A stretch of 64,000 nt of DNA, taken from contig NZ_SIHX01000012.1 in assembly GCF_004320525.1 (NCBI RefSeq), forward strand, positions 1 through 64,000, written 5' to 3'. Positions 8,829 through 18,045 of this stretch are shown in pieces (the stretch's first letter is position 1; each line of letters opens with the position of its first letter). The DNA is from Arthrobacter sp. S39. GTDB lineage: Bacteria; Actinomycetota; Actinomycetes; Actinomycetales; Micrococcaceae. The notes beneath the pieces are model-generated. The model was given only the letters and a program-made list of their open reading frames with translations, was not told the origin of the DNA and made no database searches. The translations under genes and the position numbers were made by a program.

Positions 8829-10118
8829 ATGCTTTTTAGCGCCCGAAAATCCACCATCCCCAAAACAGCGGCTGTCTTAGCAATCCTCGCCATGGCCCTG
8901 ACCGGCTGTGGCGGAGGATCGCCTTCCGCCTCCGACGGGCCCGTCACCCTGCGTTTCAGCTGGTGGGGCTCCGACGTGCGGCACAAGATGACGCAGCACC
9001 TGATCGAGGCCTTCGAAGCTGAGAATCCCAACATCAAGATCGAGGGGGAATACGGCGACTGGTCCGGTTACTGGGACAAGCTGGCCACCCAGGTCGCGTC
9101 CCAGGACGCCCCGGATGTCATCCAGATGGATGCTGCCTACCTGGGCGAGTACGCCGGGCGGGGCGCGCTGCTGGAGCTGAAGGACGTGAACCTTTCCAAG
9201 TTCGAGCAGGCCGTGGCCGACGCCGGCAAAGTCGAGGGCGAACAGTTTGCCGTCACCGGCGGCATCAACGCCCAGGTGGTGCTCGCCAACCCGGCCCTGG
9301 TGGCGGCAAGCGGGGTCAGCATCCCGGATGACTCCACCTGGACCTGGGAGGACTACAACAAGACGGCGGCCGCCATCACGGCGGCCAGCGCCAACGGCGT
9401 GTACGGTACCGGCGCAGTCACCGGCGACGCCGCCACCAACCTCTGGCTGCGGCAGCACGGCAAAAAGCTTTTCACCGATGACGGAAAGCTTGGCTTTGAC
9501 GAGAACGACCTGAAGGGCTGGTATGAGTACCAGGCGGACATGCGGGACTCCAAAGCTGCGCCCCCGGCGTCCGTGACCACCGAGGATGCCACCGCCTCCG
9601 TAGACCAGCAGGGACTCTCCACCAACCGCTATGCCATGGCCTGGTACTGGTCCAACCAGCTCGGCGCCCTCAGCAAGGCCTCCGGCCAGACGCTGGAAAT
9701 CCTCCGGCCACCGAGCACTGACGGCAGCGCGGCTGACGCAGAGCAGTACTACAAGTCCTCCATGTTCTGGTCAGCCAGTTCCCGCACGAAGCACCCGGCC
9801 GAAGCGCAGAAGTTTATCGACTTCCTTGCCAACAATGTAGAGGCCGGAAAAATCGGTCTGGCAGACCGTGGAATCCCGGGCAACTCCGAGGTCCGCGCAG
9901 CCATTGCGGACAAGCTGAGCCCGGCCGACGCCGCGACGGCGAAGTTCATTGACGAAATCGCCGACGAACTGGGCGACGCCGTTCCGGTCCCGCCGGCGGG
10001 CTCCAGCGCAGTGGTGGAAGTGATCGGACGCTATGCCCTTGAGATCCACTTCGACCGCATGTCCCCGGCCGAGGCCGCCAAGAAGGCCATGGAAGAGGCA
10101 AAGAGCGCGCTGCTCTAG
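8829..10118 (+). CDS. Second sugar ABC solute-binding lipoprotein, without its own permeases
   Basis: 429 residues from the ATG at 8829, preceded by AAGGA at a good distance. The in-frame ATG at 8775 adds 18 residues before the signal sequence and overlaps an operator, so it is not preferred. The N-terminus has a lipobox (MALTGCGGG). The mature part (FSWWGSDVR, then GYWDKLATQVASQDAPDVIQ) and later LFTDDGKLGFDENDLKGW align by eye with the protein at 3463, so the two are paralogues. No permease gene adjoins it; it may deliver to the permeases at 4802-6669 or to a pair elsewhere. Confidence 0.9.
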   Translation: MLFSARKSTIPKTAAVLAILAMALTGCGGGSPSASDGPVTLRFSWWGSDVRHKMTQHLIEAFEAENPNIKIEGEYGDWSGYWDKLATQVASQDAPDVIQMDAAYLGEYAGRGALLELKDVNLSKFEQAVADAGKVEGEQFAVTGGINAQVVLANPALVAASGVSIPDDSTWTWEDYNKTAAAITAASANGVYGTGAVTGDAATNLWLRQHGKKLFTDDGKLGFDENDLKGWYEYQADMRDSKAAPPASVTTEDATASVDQQGLSTNRYAMAWYWSNQLGALSKASGQTLEILRPPSTDGSAADAEQYYKSSMFWSASSRTKHPAEAQKFIDFLANNVEAGKIGLADRGIPGNSEVRAAIADKLSPADAATAKFIDEIADELGDAVPVPPAGSSAVVEVIGRYALEIHFDRMSPAEAAKKAMEEAKSALL

Positions 10119-10158
10119 GAACGGCTTCGAACTAAGAATAGCTTTGGTGCCCCCACCC

Positions 10159-10220
10159 CAACTAGGTCGCAGTAAGTGTCGTTATGGAGCCTCATAACGA
10201 CACTTAGTGCTACCTACTTG
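10159..10220. repeat. 62-bp palindrome between convergent genes, probable two-way terminator
   Basis: An almost complete inverted repeat centred at 10189.5. The inner 14-bp arms (TAAGTGTCGTTATG at 10173-10186 and its exact complement at 10193-10206) are perfect; the outer 14 bp pair with a few mismatches. It fills the space between the solute-binding protein (ends 10118) and the GH78 gene (ends 10239 on the other strand). It could terminate both. The size and extended arms also look like a dispersed palindromic repeat. Confidence 0.75.
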
Positions 10221-10238
10221 GGGGACTGGGCGTCTCTC

Positions 10239-13200
10239 TCAGGATTCGTCGGACGGTGTGAAGGTCCAGGTTCCTGCGTGGATCCTGAAGTCGTGTGAAC
10301 GCACGACGGCGGGTCCCGCCGTCGGCCCTTGGATTCCGTAGGTGCCGGCGGGCATCCGGACCGTTGCGGTGACGCCGGCCGGAACCGTGCATTCCAACTG
10401 CGTCCCCGCGGCCGTCCGCCGCCAGCTGACCGCTACGGTGCCGTTGGGCAGCGGCACATGGCCCTTGGCGTGTTCGAGCCGGCAGGCCGGCGGCTCGATC
10501 AGCAGTTCGCTGCCTCCGGGAACCGTCACGCGCACGCCGAGGAGGGACTCCAGGATTTCCTTCACGACGGAGGCCGACCAGGCGTGCGACTGGCTGTAGT
10601 CGGTGCCTTCTTCCAGTTCCCAGGCTTCCCACGTGAAGCTGGCGCCGGCCTCGAGGAGCCGCGCCCAGCCCGGCTGCTCCGCCGACGTGAGCAGGTCCAG
10701 GACGGCGTCCGTCAGGCCCTCGGCCAGCAGCGCGCGGACCAGCCGGTGCACGGTCATGGGTCCCTGCCGCATGCCCTGCCCGGCGATCCGCTCAGCATCA
10801 GCCGCCGCGTACGCCGGATCGGTGATGCCGAGGGACAGCGGGAAGGAGGTGGCGTGCTGGGACGCGTGGGTGCTGGGTGTCCCGTCTGGGTGCAGGCCGT
10901 CCACCATCACGCCGCCCACCCGCAGGCGAGTGCGGATGGTTTCCGCGAGTGCCCCGGCATGGCCGGCATACCGGACTGCCGCGTCCTCCTGCCCGGCGAG
11001 GCTGCACAGCCGGGCCGTGGAGATCAGGGCCGAGTAGGCCTGGGCGTTGACGGTGGTTTTGGCCGCGCAGTCCATGTCGTAGCCGAACCGGCCGGGGGCC
11101 GGCCAGTCCACGATGCCGTGCAGGTAGGGGCCGGAGCCGCCGCCGAGTTCGGTGACCAGTCCCGCCGTCGGGCCGTCCGTGGCGAGGTAGCGCAGCGCGT
11201 AGTCCGCTGTGTCGTGGAGGTGCGGGAGCAGTTCCCTGATCAGGGCGAGGTCCCCGGTCCGGAGGTGGTATTCCTCGGCCCACTCCGGCATCATGAGCGA
11301 AAAATCGGGGATGTCCCTTTTCCCGTCGCCGTTGGGGTAGACCGCGTTGTAGCGGCCGCGGCCCTCGCCGGTGGTCCAGTAGCGGCTGGCCGACCAGCAG
11401 AACTCCCGCAGCGCCTGCGCCGTGTAGGCGTGCTCGCCGAACAGCGCCATCGTGGCGTAGGAGATGTTGACGGCGTCGGCCAGGAACTGGCCTTTCTCCC
11501 GGGTGGGCGTGTCAACGAACTGCTCCTGGATGCCGTACAGCGCGGAATCGCGCAGGAGCCCGAACACCGCGTCCAGGGTGGGGTCGGAGCTGCTGAAACT
11601 CCCCTCGTCCGGGTGCCTGCCGTGCACGACGACGGCACCCACCCGGGACAGGTCCGACGCCTCCACGCCGGGCAGCTCCAGGTAGCGGAAGCCGAGGTGC
11701 ACGGTGGCGCGAAACTGCTGGGGGCCTTCCGCCTGGGTGTAGGGGAAGGACATGTCGGTGTTCTGGCTGGCCGTTTTGCCCCGGTCCACCCGGCCGTCCG
11801 CATCCAGGGTGTAGCCGGCCCGGATCATCAGGGCACGTCCGGCCACGCCGGTGCGGAAGTCCACTTCCGGGCGGGCCGGGATGACCTTGCCGAAGTCCGC
11901 CACGAGCGTGCCGTCGGCTGCCGTCTGGAAGGACTGCGGGGCAACAAAGGTCTCGGACAGGGAAGTGCGCCGGGGGTGCAGGGCCGGGAACTCAGGGACG
12001 GGGTGGGTGCCGTAGCTCAGGGCGGGCGGCATGTCCTGGCCAGCGTCGAGGGCTGCCGCGGCCTGACCGTCGAGGTGCTCCACGGGGTCGCCCTCGTCGT
12101 TCCGGTAGCCGGCCTGCCGGTACGGGGCTTCGGCGGCCGTCCAGCCGGGACCGGAGCCGAAGACCTCGCGGCGGCCGTCCGTGTAGTCCACGCTGAGCCG
12201 GACCAGCAGTCCTGGGACGCTGGCGGCCCTGCCCTGGCCGGGGCCGTACCAGTGCAGCAGTGCGGTCAGGGGAACCTGGACCGGTTCGTCCAGCTGCGCA
12301 GGATGTCCGTGCCGACCCGGTTGCTTCGGCTCCTCCGGTGAGTGCGCGGCGAGCAACGCGGTGACGTCGGCGGCGTCGTAATATCCCTCGCCGGGGTAGC
12401 CGAAGGAGGTGGTGCTGAGGCAGGCTGTGCCGTCCAGGGCGAGCTGCGCGTAATGGCTTGCCGCGGCGAAAAGCCGGGCCCGGGCAACGGTGCCGGTGAG
12501 CATGACGGTGGTGCGGAAGAGCGTCCATTCGTCGGGCTGCCGGTGCGCGGTGGTGCCGGCCCAATGGCCGAGGAACGCGCGGGCCTCTTCCGGGCCCTCG
12601 CTGAACCGGTGGTCCAGCAACACGGCGTCTGCAGGAACAGCGTCGCCAGGTACAGCGCCGGCAGGTACGGCGGCGCCGGCGGGAGCTGCGCCGGTGATCC
12701 GCAGCGAGGCGTACTCGGCCTGGCTGCGCGGACCCTGGTGCAGGGCGAGGTGACCCTCGAACCCGGCGGGGAGCGGCTCGGCCACGGTGAGCAGCTCAAC
12801 GCCGTCGAGGGCAACGGTGATGGTGGTGCCGTCGTCGGATACGCCCAGGTCCTGCCAGGTGCCGGGGACCAGGTCATTGCCGGGGAGCCGCTGCTGGCTG
12901 GCTACTGCGTTGCGGTCAAGCTGGGCACTGGCCAGGACCTCGGTCTCCGGAGTGGCGGCGGCGGGGATGTCCCAGACAGGGGCGCGGCGGAGCACCACGT
13001 TGCCCGCCGTATTGAGTTCCAGCAGCAGTCCGGTGCCCGGGCCGCTGCTGCGGAGGAGCAGGCCGGCCCAGCCCATGACCGGCCGGAGGCGGGCGTTCAG
13101 CGTGAAACGGCGTACAGGCGGGCAGGGCACGGGCAGGAACGGCGAACCGGCGACACGAAGGGCGCCCTCGAGGACGTCCAGCGGAGCCCGGCCGCCCGGC

Positions 13201-13616
13201 GCCCGGTGGATCCAGTCGGCACCCCACCCGGTGTCCGGAAGTCCGGTGCTGAACGGCTCGGCCTCGGACCAGGGGCCGGGGAACCCTCCGGCGTCACTGA
13301 CCCGGACCCGCCAGCTGTAGCCTGCATCCCCGGTCAGCTCCGGACCGTCGTAAGGAATCCCGGACTGCACCGGGGACGGAACGGGCCCGGAGTACCAGAC
13401 CTCAGCCCCGTCCGAATCCTCGACGGCGATTTCGTAGCCGGTCTGCATCGCCGCTGCCGGATCGGCGCCATCCGGCAGGCCCAGGCGCCAGCCGAACACT
13501 GGACGCAGCGACGCCGTGAGGCACGGGGCCAGGCCTTCAGTCAGCAGGCCGGCAGCCTGCAGTTCGCCCTGACGGGTCTGCGTGCGGGTGGCTTCCTGGG
13601 TGGGGGAGACGCCCAT
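10239..13616 (-). CDS. GH78 alpha-L-rhamnosidase
   Basis: 1125 residues, in the range of multidomain GH78 enzymes: an N-terminal beta-rich domain, a concanavalin-like insert in the first 330 residues or so (HLALHQGPRSQAEYASLRITG), further beta domains and a C-terminal (alpha/alpha)6 barrel. The acid motif is seen as DTPTREKGQFLAD with Glu707 as likely general acid; a second conserved Glu lies in SFTWEAWE. It removes terminal alpha-L-rhamnose from oligosaccharides. No signal peptide, so it should be cytoplasmic. Its start codon shares one base with the stop of the upstream oxidoreductase (TGATG), so the two form an operon. Confidence 0.92.
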   Translation of the reverse strand: MGVSPTQEATRTQTRQGELQAAGLLTEGLAPCLTASLRPVFGWRLGLPDGADPAAAMQTGYEIAVEDSDGAEVWYSGPVPSPVQSGIPYDGPELTGDAGYSWRVRVSDAGGFPGPWSEAEPFSTGLPDTGWGADWIHRAPGGRAPLDVLEGALRVAGSPFLPVPCPPVRRFTLNARLRPVMGWAGLLLRSSGPGTGLLLELNTAGNVVLRRAPVWDIPAAATPETEVLASAQLDRNAVASQQRLPGNDLVPGTWQDLGVSDDGTTITVALDGVELLTVAEPLPAGFEGHLALHQGPRSQAEYASLRITGAAPAGAAVPAGAVPGDAVPADAVLLDHRFSEGPEEARAFLGHWAGTTAHRQPDEWTLFRTTVMLTGTVARARLFAAASHYAQLALDGTACLSTTSFGYPGEGYYDAADVTALLAAHSPEEPKQPGRHGHPAQLDEPVQVPLTALLHWYGPGQGRAASVPGLLVRLSVDYTDGRREVFGSGPGWTAAEAPYRQAGYRNDEGDPVEHLDGQAAAALDAGQDMPPALSYGTHPVPEFPALHPRRTSLSETFVAPQSFQTAADGTLVADFGKVIPARPEVDFRTGVAGRALMIRAGYTLDADGRVDRGKTASQNTDMSFPYTQAEGPQQFRATVHLGFRYLELPGVEASDLSRVGAVVVHGRHPDEGSFSSSDPTLDAVFGLLRDSALYGIQEQFVDTPTREKGQFLADAVNISYATMALFGEHAYTAQALREFCWSASRYWTTGEGRGRYNAVYPNGDGKRDIPDFSLMMPEWAEEYHLRTGDLALIRELLPHLHDTADYALRYLATDGPTAGLVTELGGGSGPYLHGIVDWPAPGRFGYDMDCAAKTTVNAQAYSALISTARLCSLAGQEDAAVRYAGHAGALAETIRTRLRVGGVMVDGLHPDGTPSTHASQHATSFPLSLGITDPAYAAADAERIAGQGMRQGPMTVHRLVRALLAEGLTDAVLDLLTSAEQPGWARLLEAGASFTWEAWELEEGTDYSQSHAWSASVVKEILESLLGVRVTVPGGSELLIEPPACRLEHAKGHVPLPNGTVAVSWRRTAAGTQLECTVPAGVTATVRMPAGTYGIQGPTAGPAVVRSHDFRIHAGTWTFTPSDES

Positions 13617-14914
13617 CAGGAAGCAGATCCGTGAGCCTGCAGGGCCCAGGGGAGTCCGAGTTCCCTGAACGTGGCGTGCTCCCGGGTGGCGCGGTCCAAA
13701 GCATCTTCGATCCCGACGACGACGGCGTGGGCGGACTCGCCGTCACCCTCCCACTGCACGTAGTCGCCGTCGATCAGGGCCGGCAGCGGTGCGGTGCGGA
13801 TGGCTTCGAGCACCAGCATGAAGGCGCCGCTGTCCAGGAGCGGGCTGATGAGTGTCTTGCCTTCGCGGCGGTGGGCGAGCAGGTTCTCCGTGAGGTCGTC
13901 CCGGCCGAGGACCTGCTCGGTCTGCCCGGCGAGGGTGGTCACGGTGAGGCGGTCCTCGGTGTAATGGAACACGGCCTCGCCCAGGGACCCCTGCAGTGTC
14001 ACGTAGGGTTCCACGGATTCGGTGGCGCAGATGGTGAGCGCGCAGGTGACGGGAAGTCCGGTTGCGGTGCGGATCCGGATGACGGAGGTGTCGTCGGACT
14101 CGATGTCGTTGGCCCGGTAGAGATCGGTTTCCACCGAGGCGACATCGTCGATGGTCCGGGCTCCGGCGATGCGCAGCGCGGTAGCCACGGCGTGGGCCAG
14201 GGGATTGGTGGCGACGCCGTCCACCACGTCGACGCCGTCGATGCTCCGCTTCCCGGCCCAGCGGGAGCGCTTGTAGTAAGCCCTGTCGCGGACCCAGCGG
14301 CCGGTGGCTGAGATGCCCTGCAGCGTACCGATGGTGCCGCTGGCCAGCAGTTCCTCGATGGCGGCAAGCGCGTGCGACCCCAGGCTCTGGAAACCGATCT
14401 GCACGCTCCGTCCCGATGCCTCGGCGGCCTCGCACAAGGTGTTGAAGTCCGCAAGGGACGCCACAGGCGGCTTCTCCAGATACAGGTCAGCGTTGGTGGT
14501 GAGGGCGGCGAGCCCCAACGGGGCGTGGGTCTGGATGGGCGTGGCCACAATGATCAGTTCCAGATCCTGGGTTGCTGCCAGGAGTTCGGGAAGCCCCGGG
14601 AATACAGCGGCCGTGTCCGGTACGGCGCCTGGTGCCGGCGGCTGGGGATCGGCCACCGCAACAAGTTCGACGACGCCGGCAGCCTGCAGCCGTTCGAGGT
14701 TGTGCAGGTGGTGCGTACCAAAGCCGTGGACGCCTACCAGCGCCACGCGCGCCGGGCCGGTTTGCTGCTGCGGGTGTGCCGGGGCGGCTGCAGCGGCCGG
14801 GGCGGGTGCCGCCGCCGGGACTTCGGATTGGCCCTGGTCAGCGTTCCGGGACTGTGACTCGGCGGCGGTGCCGGCTGGCGTTCCCAATGGATCTCCGTTT
14901 CTGCCCGCAGGCAC
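13616..14914 (-). CDS. Gfo/Idh/MocA-family NAD(P)-dependent oxidoreductase
   Basis: 432 residues from a GTG at 14914. A Rossmann fold begins near residue 54 (ARVALVGVHGFGTHHLHNL) and the family EKP motif follows (LYLEKPPVASL). The first 50 residues are Ala/Pro-rich and low complexity, so the start may be later; a TTG 30 nt downstream has GGAG before it. Members oxidise or epimerise sugars or glycosides. It is cotranscribed with the GH78 rhamnosidase and probably acts on a product of that pathway. Upstream lies the operator-rich divergent region at 15041-15196. Confidence 0.85.
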   Translation of the reverse strand: MPAGRNGDPLGTPAGTAAESQSRNADQGQSEVPAAAPAPAAAAAPAHPQQQTGPARVALVGVHGFGTHHLHNLERLQAAGVVELVAVADPQPPAPGAVPDTAAVFPGLPELLAATQDLELIIVATPIQTHAPLGLAALTTNADLYLEKPPVASLADFNTLCEAAEASGRSVQIGFQSLGSHALAAIEELLASGTIGTLQGISATGRWVRDRAYYKRSRWAGKRSIDGVDVVDGVATNPLAHAVATALRIAGARTIDDVASVETDLYRANDIESDDTSVIRIRTATGLPVTCALTICATESVEPYVTLQGSLGEAVFHYTEDRLTVTTLAGQTEQVLGRDDLTENLLAHRREGKTLISPLLDSGAFMLVLEAIRTAPLPALIDGDYVQWEGDGESAHAVVVGIEDALDRATREHATFRELGLPWALQAHGSAS

Positions 14915-15040
14915 AAAAGCTTGGCCCCGGCGGCGGCGTCGTGACGGCGCCGGAGCGGTCGATGCGGCGTTCCCGCCATACCGGCTTTGGCTGGCGGATA
15001 CGGGGCTGGCTCACCCTGGGCGCTCGCAGGCCGTTCAGGT

Positions 15041-15054
15041 GGCAAACGCTTTCC
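15041..15054. promoter_or_regulatory. LacI-type operator, type 2
   Basis: GGCAAACGCTTTCC; its reverse complement GGAAAGCGTTTGCC matches the site at 3337-3350 at all but two positions. It lies between the minus-strand oxidoreductase/GH78 operon and the plus-strand rhamnogalacturonan genes. Confidence 0.6.
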
Positions 15055-15095
15055 AAGATCCATTGTGCGGCACGCCGGGGTCGCGAGTCCAGTAA

Positions 15096-15107
15096 TGTAA
15101 CGATTCA
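15096..15107. promoter_or_regulatory. LacI-type operator, type 1 (TGWAWCGWTTCA)
   Basis: TGTAACGATTCA matches the pair of sites upstream of the rhamnose operon (33115-33139) and the site at 3372. This supports control of both arms of the rhamnogalacturonan locus by the LacI protein encoded at 31992-33017. Confidence 0.6.
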
Positions 15108-15148
15108 AAAATTAGCTTGACCCGCCAGCCATGGAGGGTCTAGATTTC

Positions 15149-15196
15149 GAGAAACCGATTACTCAGGTGACGCCCGCCACTCATGGAAGCGTTTCT
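15149..15196. promoter_or_regulatory. Two further LacI-like half-palindromes before the YesL-like gene
   Basis: GAGAAACCGATTACTC (15149-15164) and GGAAGCGTTTCT (15185-15196) are both CG-centred imperfect palindromes. The second lies between an in-frame ATG at 15183 and the preferred start at 15228. Confidence 0.4.
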
Positions 15197-15227
15197 GCAA
15201 CGATGGAGAACCGAAGGGAGCTTTGCC

Positions 15228-15956
15228 ATGCTGGCTGGAAATTTCAGTGCACGCGCCTACTCGTTCTTTGACACCCTGCTGTGGATCGCCTGCCTCAACC
15301 TGTTGTGGGTCCTCTTCACCCTGCTGGGCCTGGGGGTCCTGGGTGCTGGTCCGGCAACGGCTGCGGCGCAGATCCTGGTCCGGCGCAGGGCGCGCGGAGA
15401 AGCGGCCCCGCTGCTCAAGTCCTTTACCCGCGAATACTTTGCGAACTTCGTCCGGGCCAACGCACTGGCGCTGCCCGTCATGGCGGTGGCCGCAGCGCTG
15501 GCCCTGAACTGGAACTACTCGTCCGGCGCCGGGGACCTGATGTCCCAGCTGATCGCGGCAGGCACGTTTGTGGCCGCCATTTTCCTTGCCGGTGTGGTCT
15601 GCTACCTGTTCCCGATGTACGCCCGCTACGAACTGCCGCTGGGCCAGTACCTGATGACCAGCTCCCGTTTCGCCGTCCGCCACCTGGCCGGCACGGTCAT
15701 CCTGCTGTTCATCACGGCCGCAGCCGTCTACGCGAGCCGCGCGCTGCCCGGACTCATCCCGTTCTTCAGCATCGGCGCCTGGCTGTACGTGACCGGCTGG
15801 CTGTGCGACCGGTTCTTTACCGCCAACGACGAGTCCGTGGCCGCAACCGCCGCGCTCCAGGAAGCTGACATGCCCGTCGGCGGCAGCCCCGCCGTCGCCC
15901 TTCCGGCCGGCACCTCAACCGCCCGCCCCACCCAGCAGGGGGCACCTGTTGGGTGA
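15228..15956 (+). CDS. YesL-family (DUF624) membrane protein
   Basis: 242 residues from the ATG at 15228, preceded by AAGGGAG; the in-frame ATG at 15183 overlaps an operator-like site. The opening (FSARAYSFFDTLLWIACLNL then LWVLFTLLGLGVLGAGPATAA) is typical of the YesL/DUF624 family, with about five membrane segments. In Bacillus subtilis yesL lies in the rhamnogalacturonan locus; its role there is not established. The next gene begins inside the last codons of this one, so the operon is translationally coupled. Confidence 0.85.
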   Translation: MLAGNFSARAYSFFDTLLWIACLNLLWVLFTLLGLGVLGAGPATAAAQILVRRRARGEAAPLLKSFTREYFANFVRANALALPVMAVAAALALNWNYSSGAGDLMSQLIAAGTFVAAIFLAGVVCYLFPMYARYELPLGQYLMTSSRFAVRHLAGTVILLFITAAAVYASRALPGLIPFFSIGAWLYVTGWLCDRFFTANDESVAATAALQEADMPVGGSPAVALPAGTSTARPTQQGAPVG

Positions 15957-18045
15957 GCTCTTTGACGGCCGGCTCCTCTACGGCGCGGCCGTGTATCCCG
16001 AAGTCCTGGACGCTGCCACTTTCGAAGCCGACGCCGCCCGCATGCGCCGGCTTGGCATGAACACGGCCAGGCTGGGCGAGTTTATGTGGTCCGCCCTGGA
16101 GCCGGACGATGGTCAGATCCGCTTGGACGTCCTGGACCGCGCCCTCGATGTGCTCGGAGCCAACGGGCTCGACGCCATTGTCTGCACGCCCACCGCCACG
16201 CCGCCCGTCTGGCTCACCCATGGCCACCCGGAACGCCTGCACCACACGGCCGACGGCGTTGCGCTGGGTCACGGCTCCCGGCAGCACATCTGCACCAACA
16301 ACCCCGTTTTCCGTGACCGTGCCGCACGGATCACCCGGGCCATCGCGGCCGCCGTCGGGAATGACCGCAGGGTGCTGGCCTGGCAGCTGGACAACGAGTT
16401 CAAATCCCATGTGGGCGGCTGCCACTGCGCAACCTGCCGCGAACTGTGGACCGAATGGCTGGCCGCGCGCTACCAGGAGGTTGGGCTGCTCAACGAGGCC
16501 TGGCATTCCGCGGTCTGGAGTGAAACGTATCAAAATTTTGCCCAGGTGCCACTGCCCGGCCCCACGCCGTTCCTCCACAACACGTCGCTGCTCAACGATT
16601 TCAGGCAGTTCAGCCAGGAGCACATCAACCGGTTTGCCCGGGAACAGGCGGATATCATCCGCGCCCACAGCAACCTTCCGGTGACGCACAACAGCGGCTT
16701 CGGCTTCGACCTGGACAACGCTGCGCTCTTCGCGGACCTGGACTTCTCCAGCTTCGACACCTACCCGTCCGCCAGCAACCATTCCGCGTTCCTGATGAAC
16801 CTGGACTACTTCCCTCGGCTGGCAAAGACCCGGCGGACGGTCCTGATGGAAACCAGTCCCAGCCACGGCGGCTCGGTGCAGCACTACGGCGTGCCACACC
16901 CGCACGGGTTCGTCGAAGCCGAGGCCTTCGCCAACTACGCCTCCGGTTCCGCCGGATTCCTGTTCTGGCACTTCCGGCAGCACCGCGGCGGCAGCGAGCA
17001 GGCACACGGTTCGGTGCTCAGCGCCTGGGGACAGCCCACCATCGGCTACTCCAGCGCCGACGCAATCGGCCGCCTGCTCCCTGCCGTGAAGCCCCTGCTG
17101 GACCACAGCAGCCCGGCCCAGCCCGCCGTCGCGGTCCACTACTCGGACCACGCGAAGGCATTCCTCGCAACAGAATCGGGCGGCGGCGCCGGCTACCGGA
17201 GCCTGGTCTCGGCATTCCATGCAGGACTGGTCCGGGCCGGCATCCACCGCTCCCTGCTTCCGGTGGAGGCTTCCCTGGCCGGATTCCGGGTGCTGTTCAC
17301 CCCGTTCGTGCACCACCTGTCCGAGCAGGACCGGGAACGGATCCTCCACTGGGTGCACGACGGCGGCACCTGGGTGTGCGGGCCCGGCACCGGAGACCGC
17401 ACGGAGCACCACACCTGGCACGCCGACTCCGCCCTCGGCGGTCTCGAGTCCGCCGCCGGCGTCGAATCCGTCTTCCAGTTCCCGGCCACCGGCTCAGGTT
17501 CCCGGGGCGCCATCCTGGGGCACGACGTCGTCCTCTCCCGGATGAGCACCTTCTTCCGCCTCCCGGAGACCGACCTGCCCAGCGCGGCCACTGCCCTTGG
17601 AACCGTCACCGCCGGCCCGGCCGAAGGCCTTGAATTCGCCACCGAACGCCGGATCGGCGCCGGCCGGATGATCCTGCTCGGTTCCTATCCGGGCACAGGC
17701 CCGGGCACCGGCGGACCGGACGACGACGGCGCGGCGCTGGCTGCCGTCGTCGAATATTCCTGCGCCGGGGTGCTGCCGCCGATCCGCACCGCGGGCGGCT
17801 CCGTGGCCGAATATCCGCGCTGGCGCAACGGCAGGCTGCAGCACTGGCTGGTCAACATGGGCGGCGAGCCGGGCACGTTCACGCTGTTGCGGCCCGCCCG
17901 CAGGCTGCTGGACAAGCAGGCCGTCCACGCCGAAGGCGGCACCCATGCCGGCCATCCCGCTATTACCCTTCCCGCCGGCATCCACACCCTGGGCGCCTAC
18001 GACTACCTGGTCCTGGAAGACATCAAAGAGGAGCACGCGCTGTGA
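15949..18045 (+). CDS. GH42 beta-galactosidase (YesZ-like) with zinc cluster
   Basis: 698 residues from a TTG at 15949 that overlaps the YesL-like gene by 8 bp; CAGGGGG precedes it. Acid/base Glu150 (WQLDNEF) and nucleophile Glu301 (VLMETSPS) are present. Cys115, Cys158, Cys160 and Cys163 (CHCATC) match the four-Cys zinc site of GH42 enzymes, absent in the GH42 at 1269. Family and context match B. subtilis YesZ, which removes galactose from rhamnogalacturonan-I side chains. No signal peptide, so it acts on imported oligosaccharides. The TTG start is the least certain point. Confidence 0.9.
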   Translation: MGELFDGRLLYGAAVYPEVLDAATFEADAARMRRLGMNTARLGEFMWSALEPDDGQIRLDVLDRALDVLGANGLDAIVCTPTATPPVWLTHGHPERLHHTADGVALGHGSRQHICTNNPVFRDRAARITRAIAAAVGNDRRVLAWQLDNEFKSHVGGCHCATCRELWTEWLAARYQEVGLLNEAWHSAVWSETYQNFAQVPLPGPTPFLHNTSLLNDFRQFSQEHINRFAREQADIIRAHSNLPVTHNSGFGFDLDNAALFADLDFSSFDTYPSASNHSAFLMNLDYFPRLAKTRRTVLMETSPSHGGSVQHYGVPHPHGFVEAEAFANYASGSAGFLFWHFRQHRGGSEQAHGSVLSAWGQPTIGYSSADAIGRLLPAVKPLLDHSSPAQPAVAVHYSDHAKAFLATESGGGAGYRSLVSAFHAGLVRAGIHRSLLPVEASLAGFRVLFTPFVHHLSEQDRERILHWVHDGGTWVCGPGTGDRTEHHTWHADSALGGLESAAGVESVFQFPATGSGSRGAILGHDVVLSRMSTFFRLPETDLPSAATALGTVTAGPAEGLEFATERRIGAGRMILLGSYPGTGPGTGGPDDDGAALAAVVEYSCAGVLPPIRTAGGSVAEYPRWRNGRLQHWLVNMGGEPGTFTLLRPARRLLDKQAVHAEGGTHAGHPAITLPAGIHTLGAYDYLVLEDIKEEHAL

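Noticed and set aside
10329..12341. 670-codon plus-strand frame within the GH78 gene
   Set aside because: Shadow frame; the minus-strand GH78 has full-length homology features and catalytic motifs.
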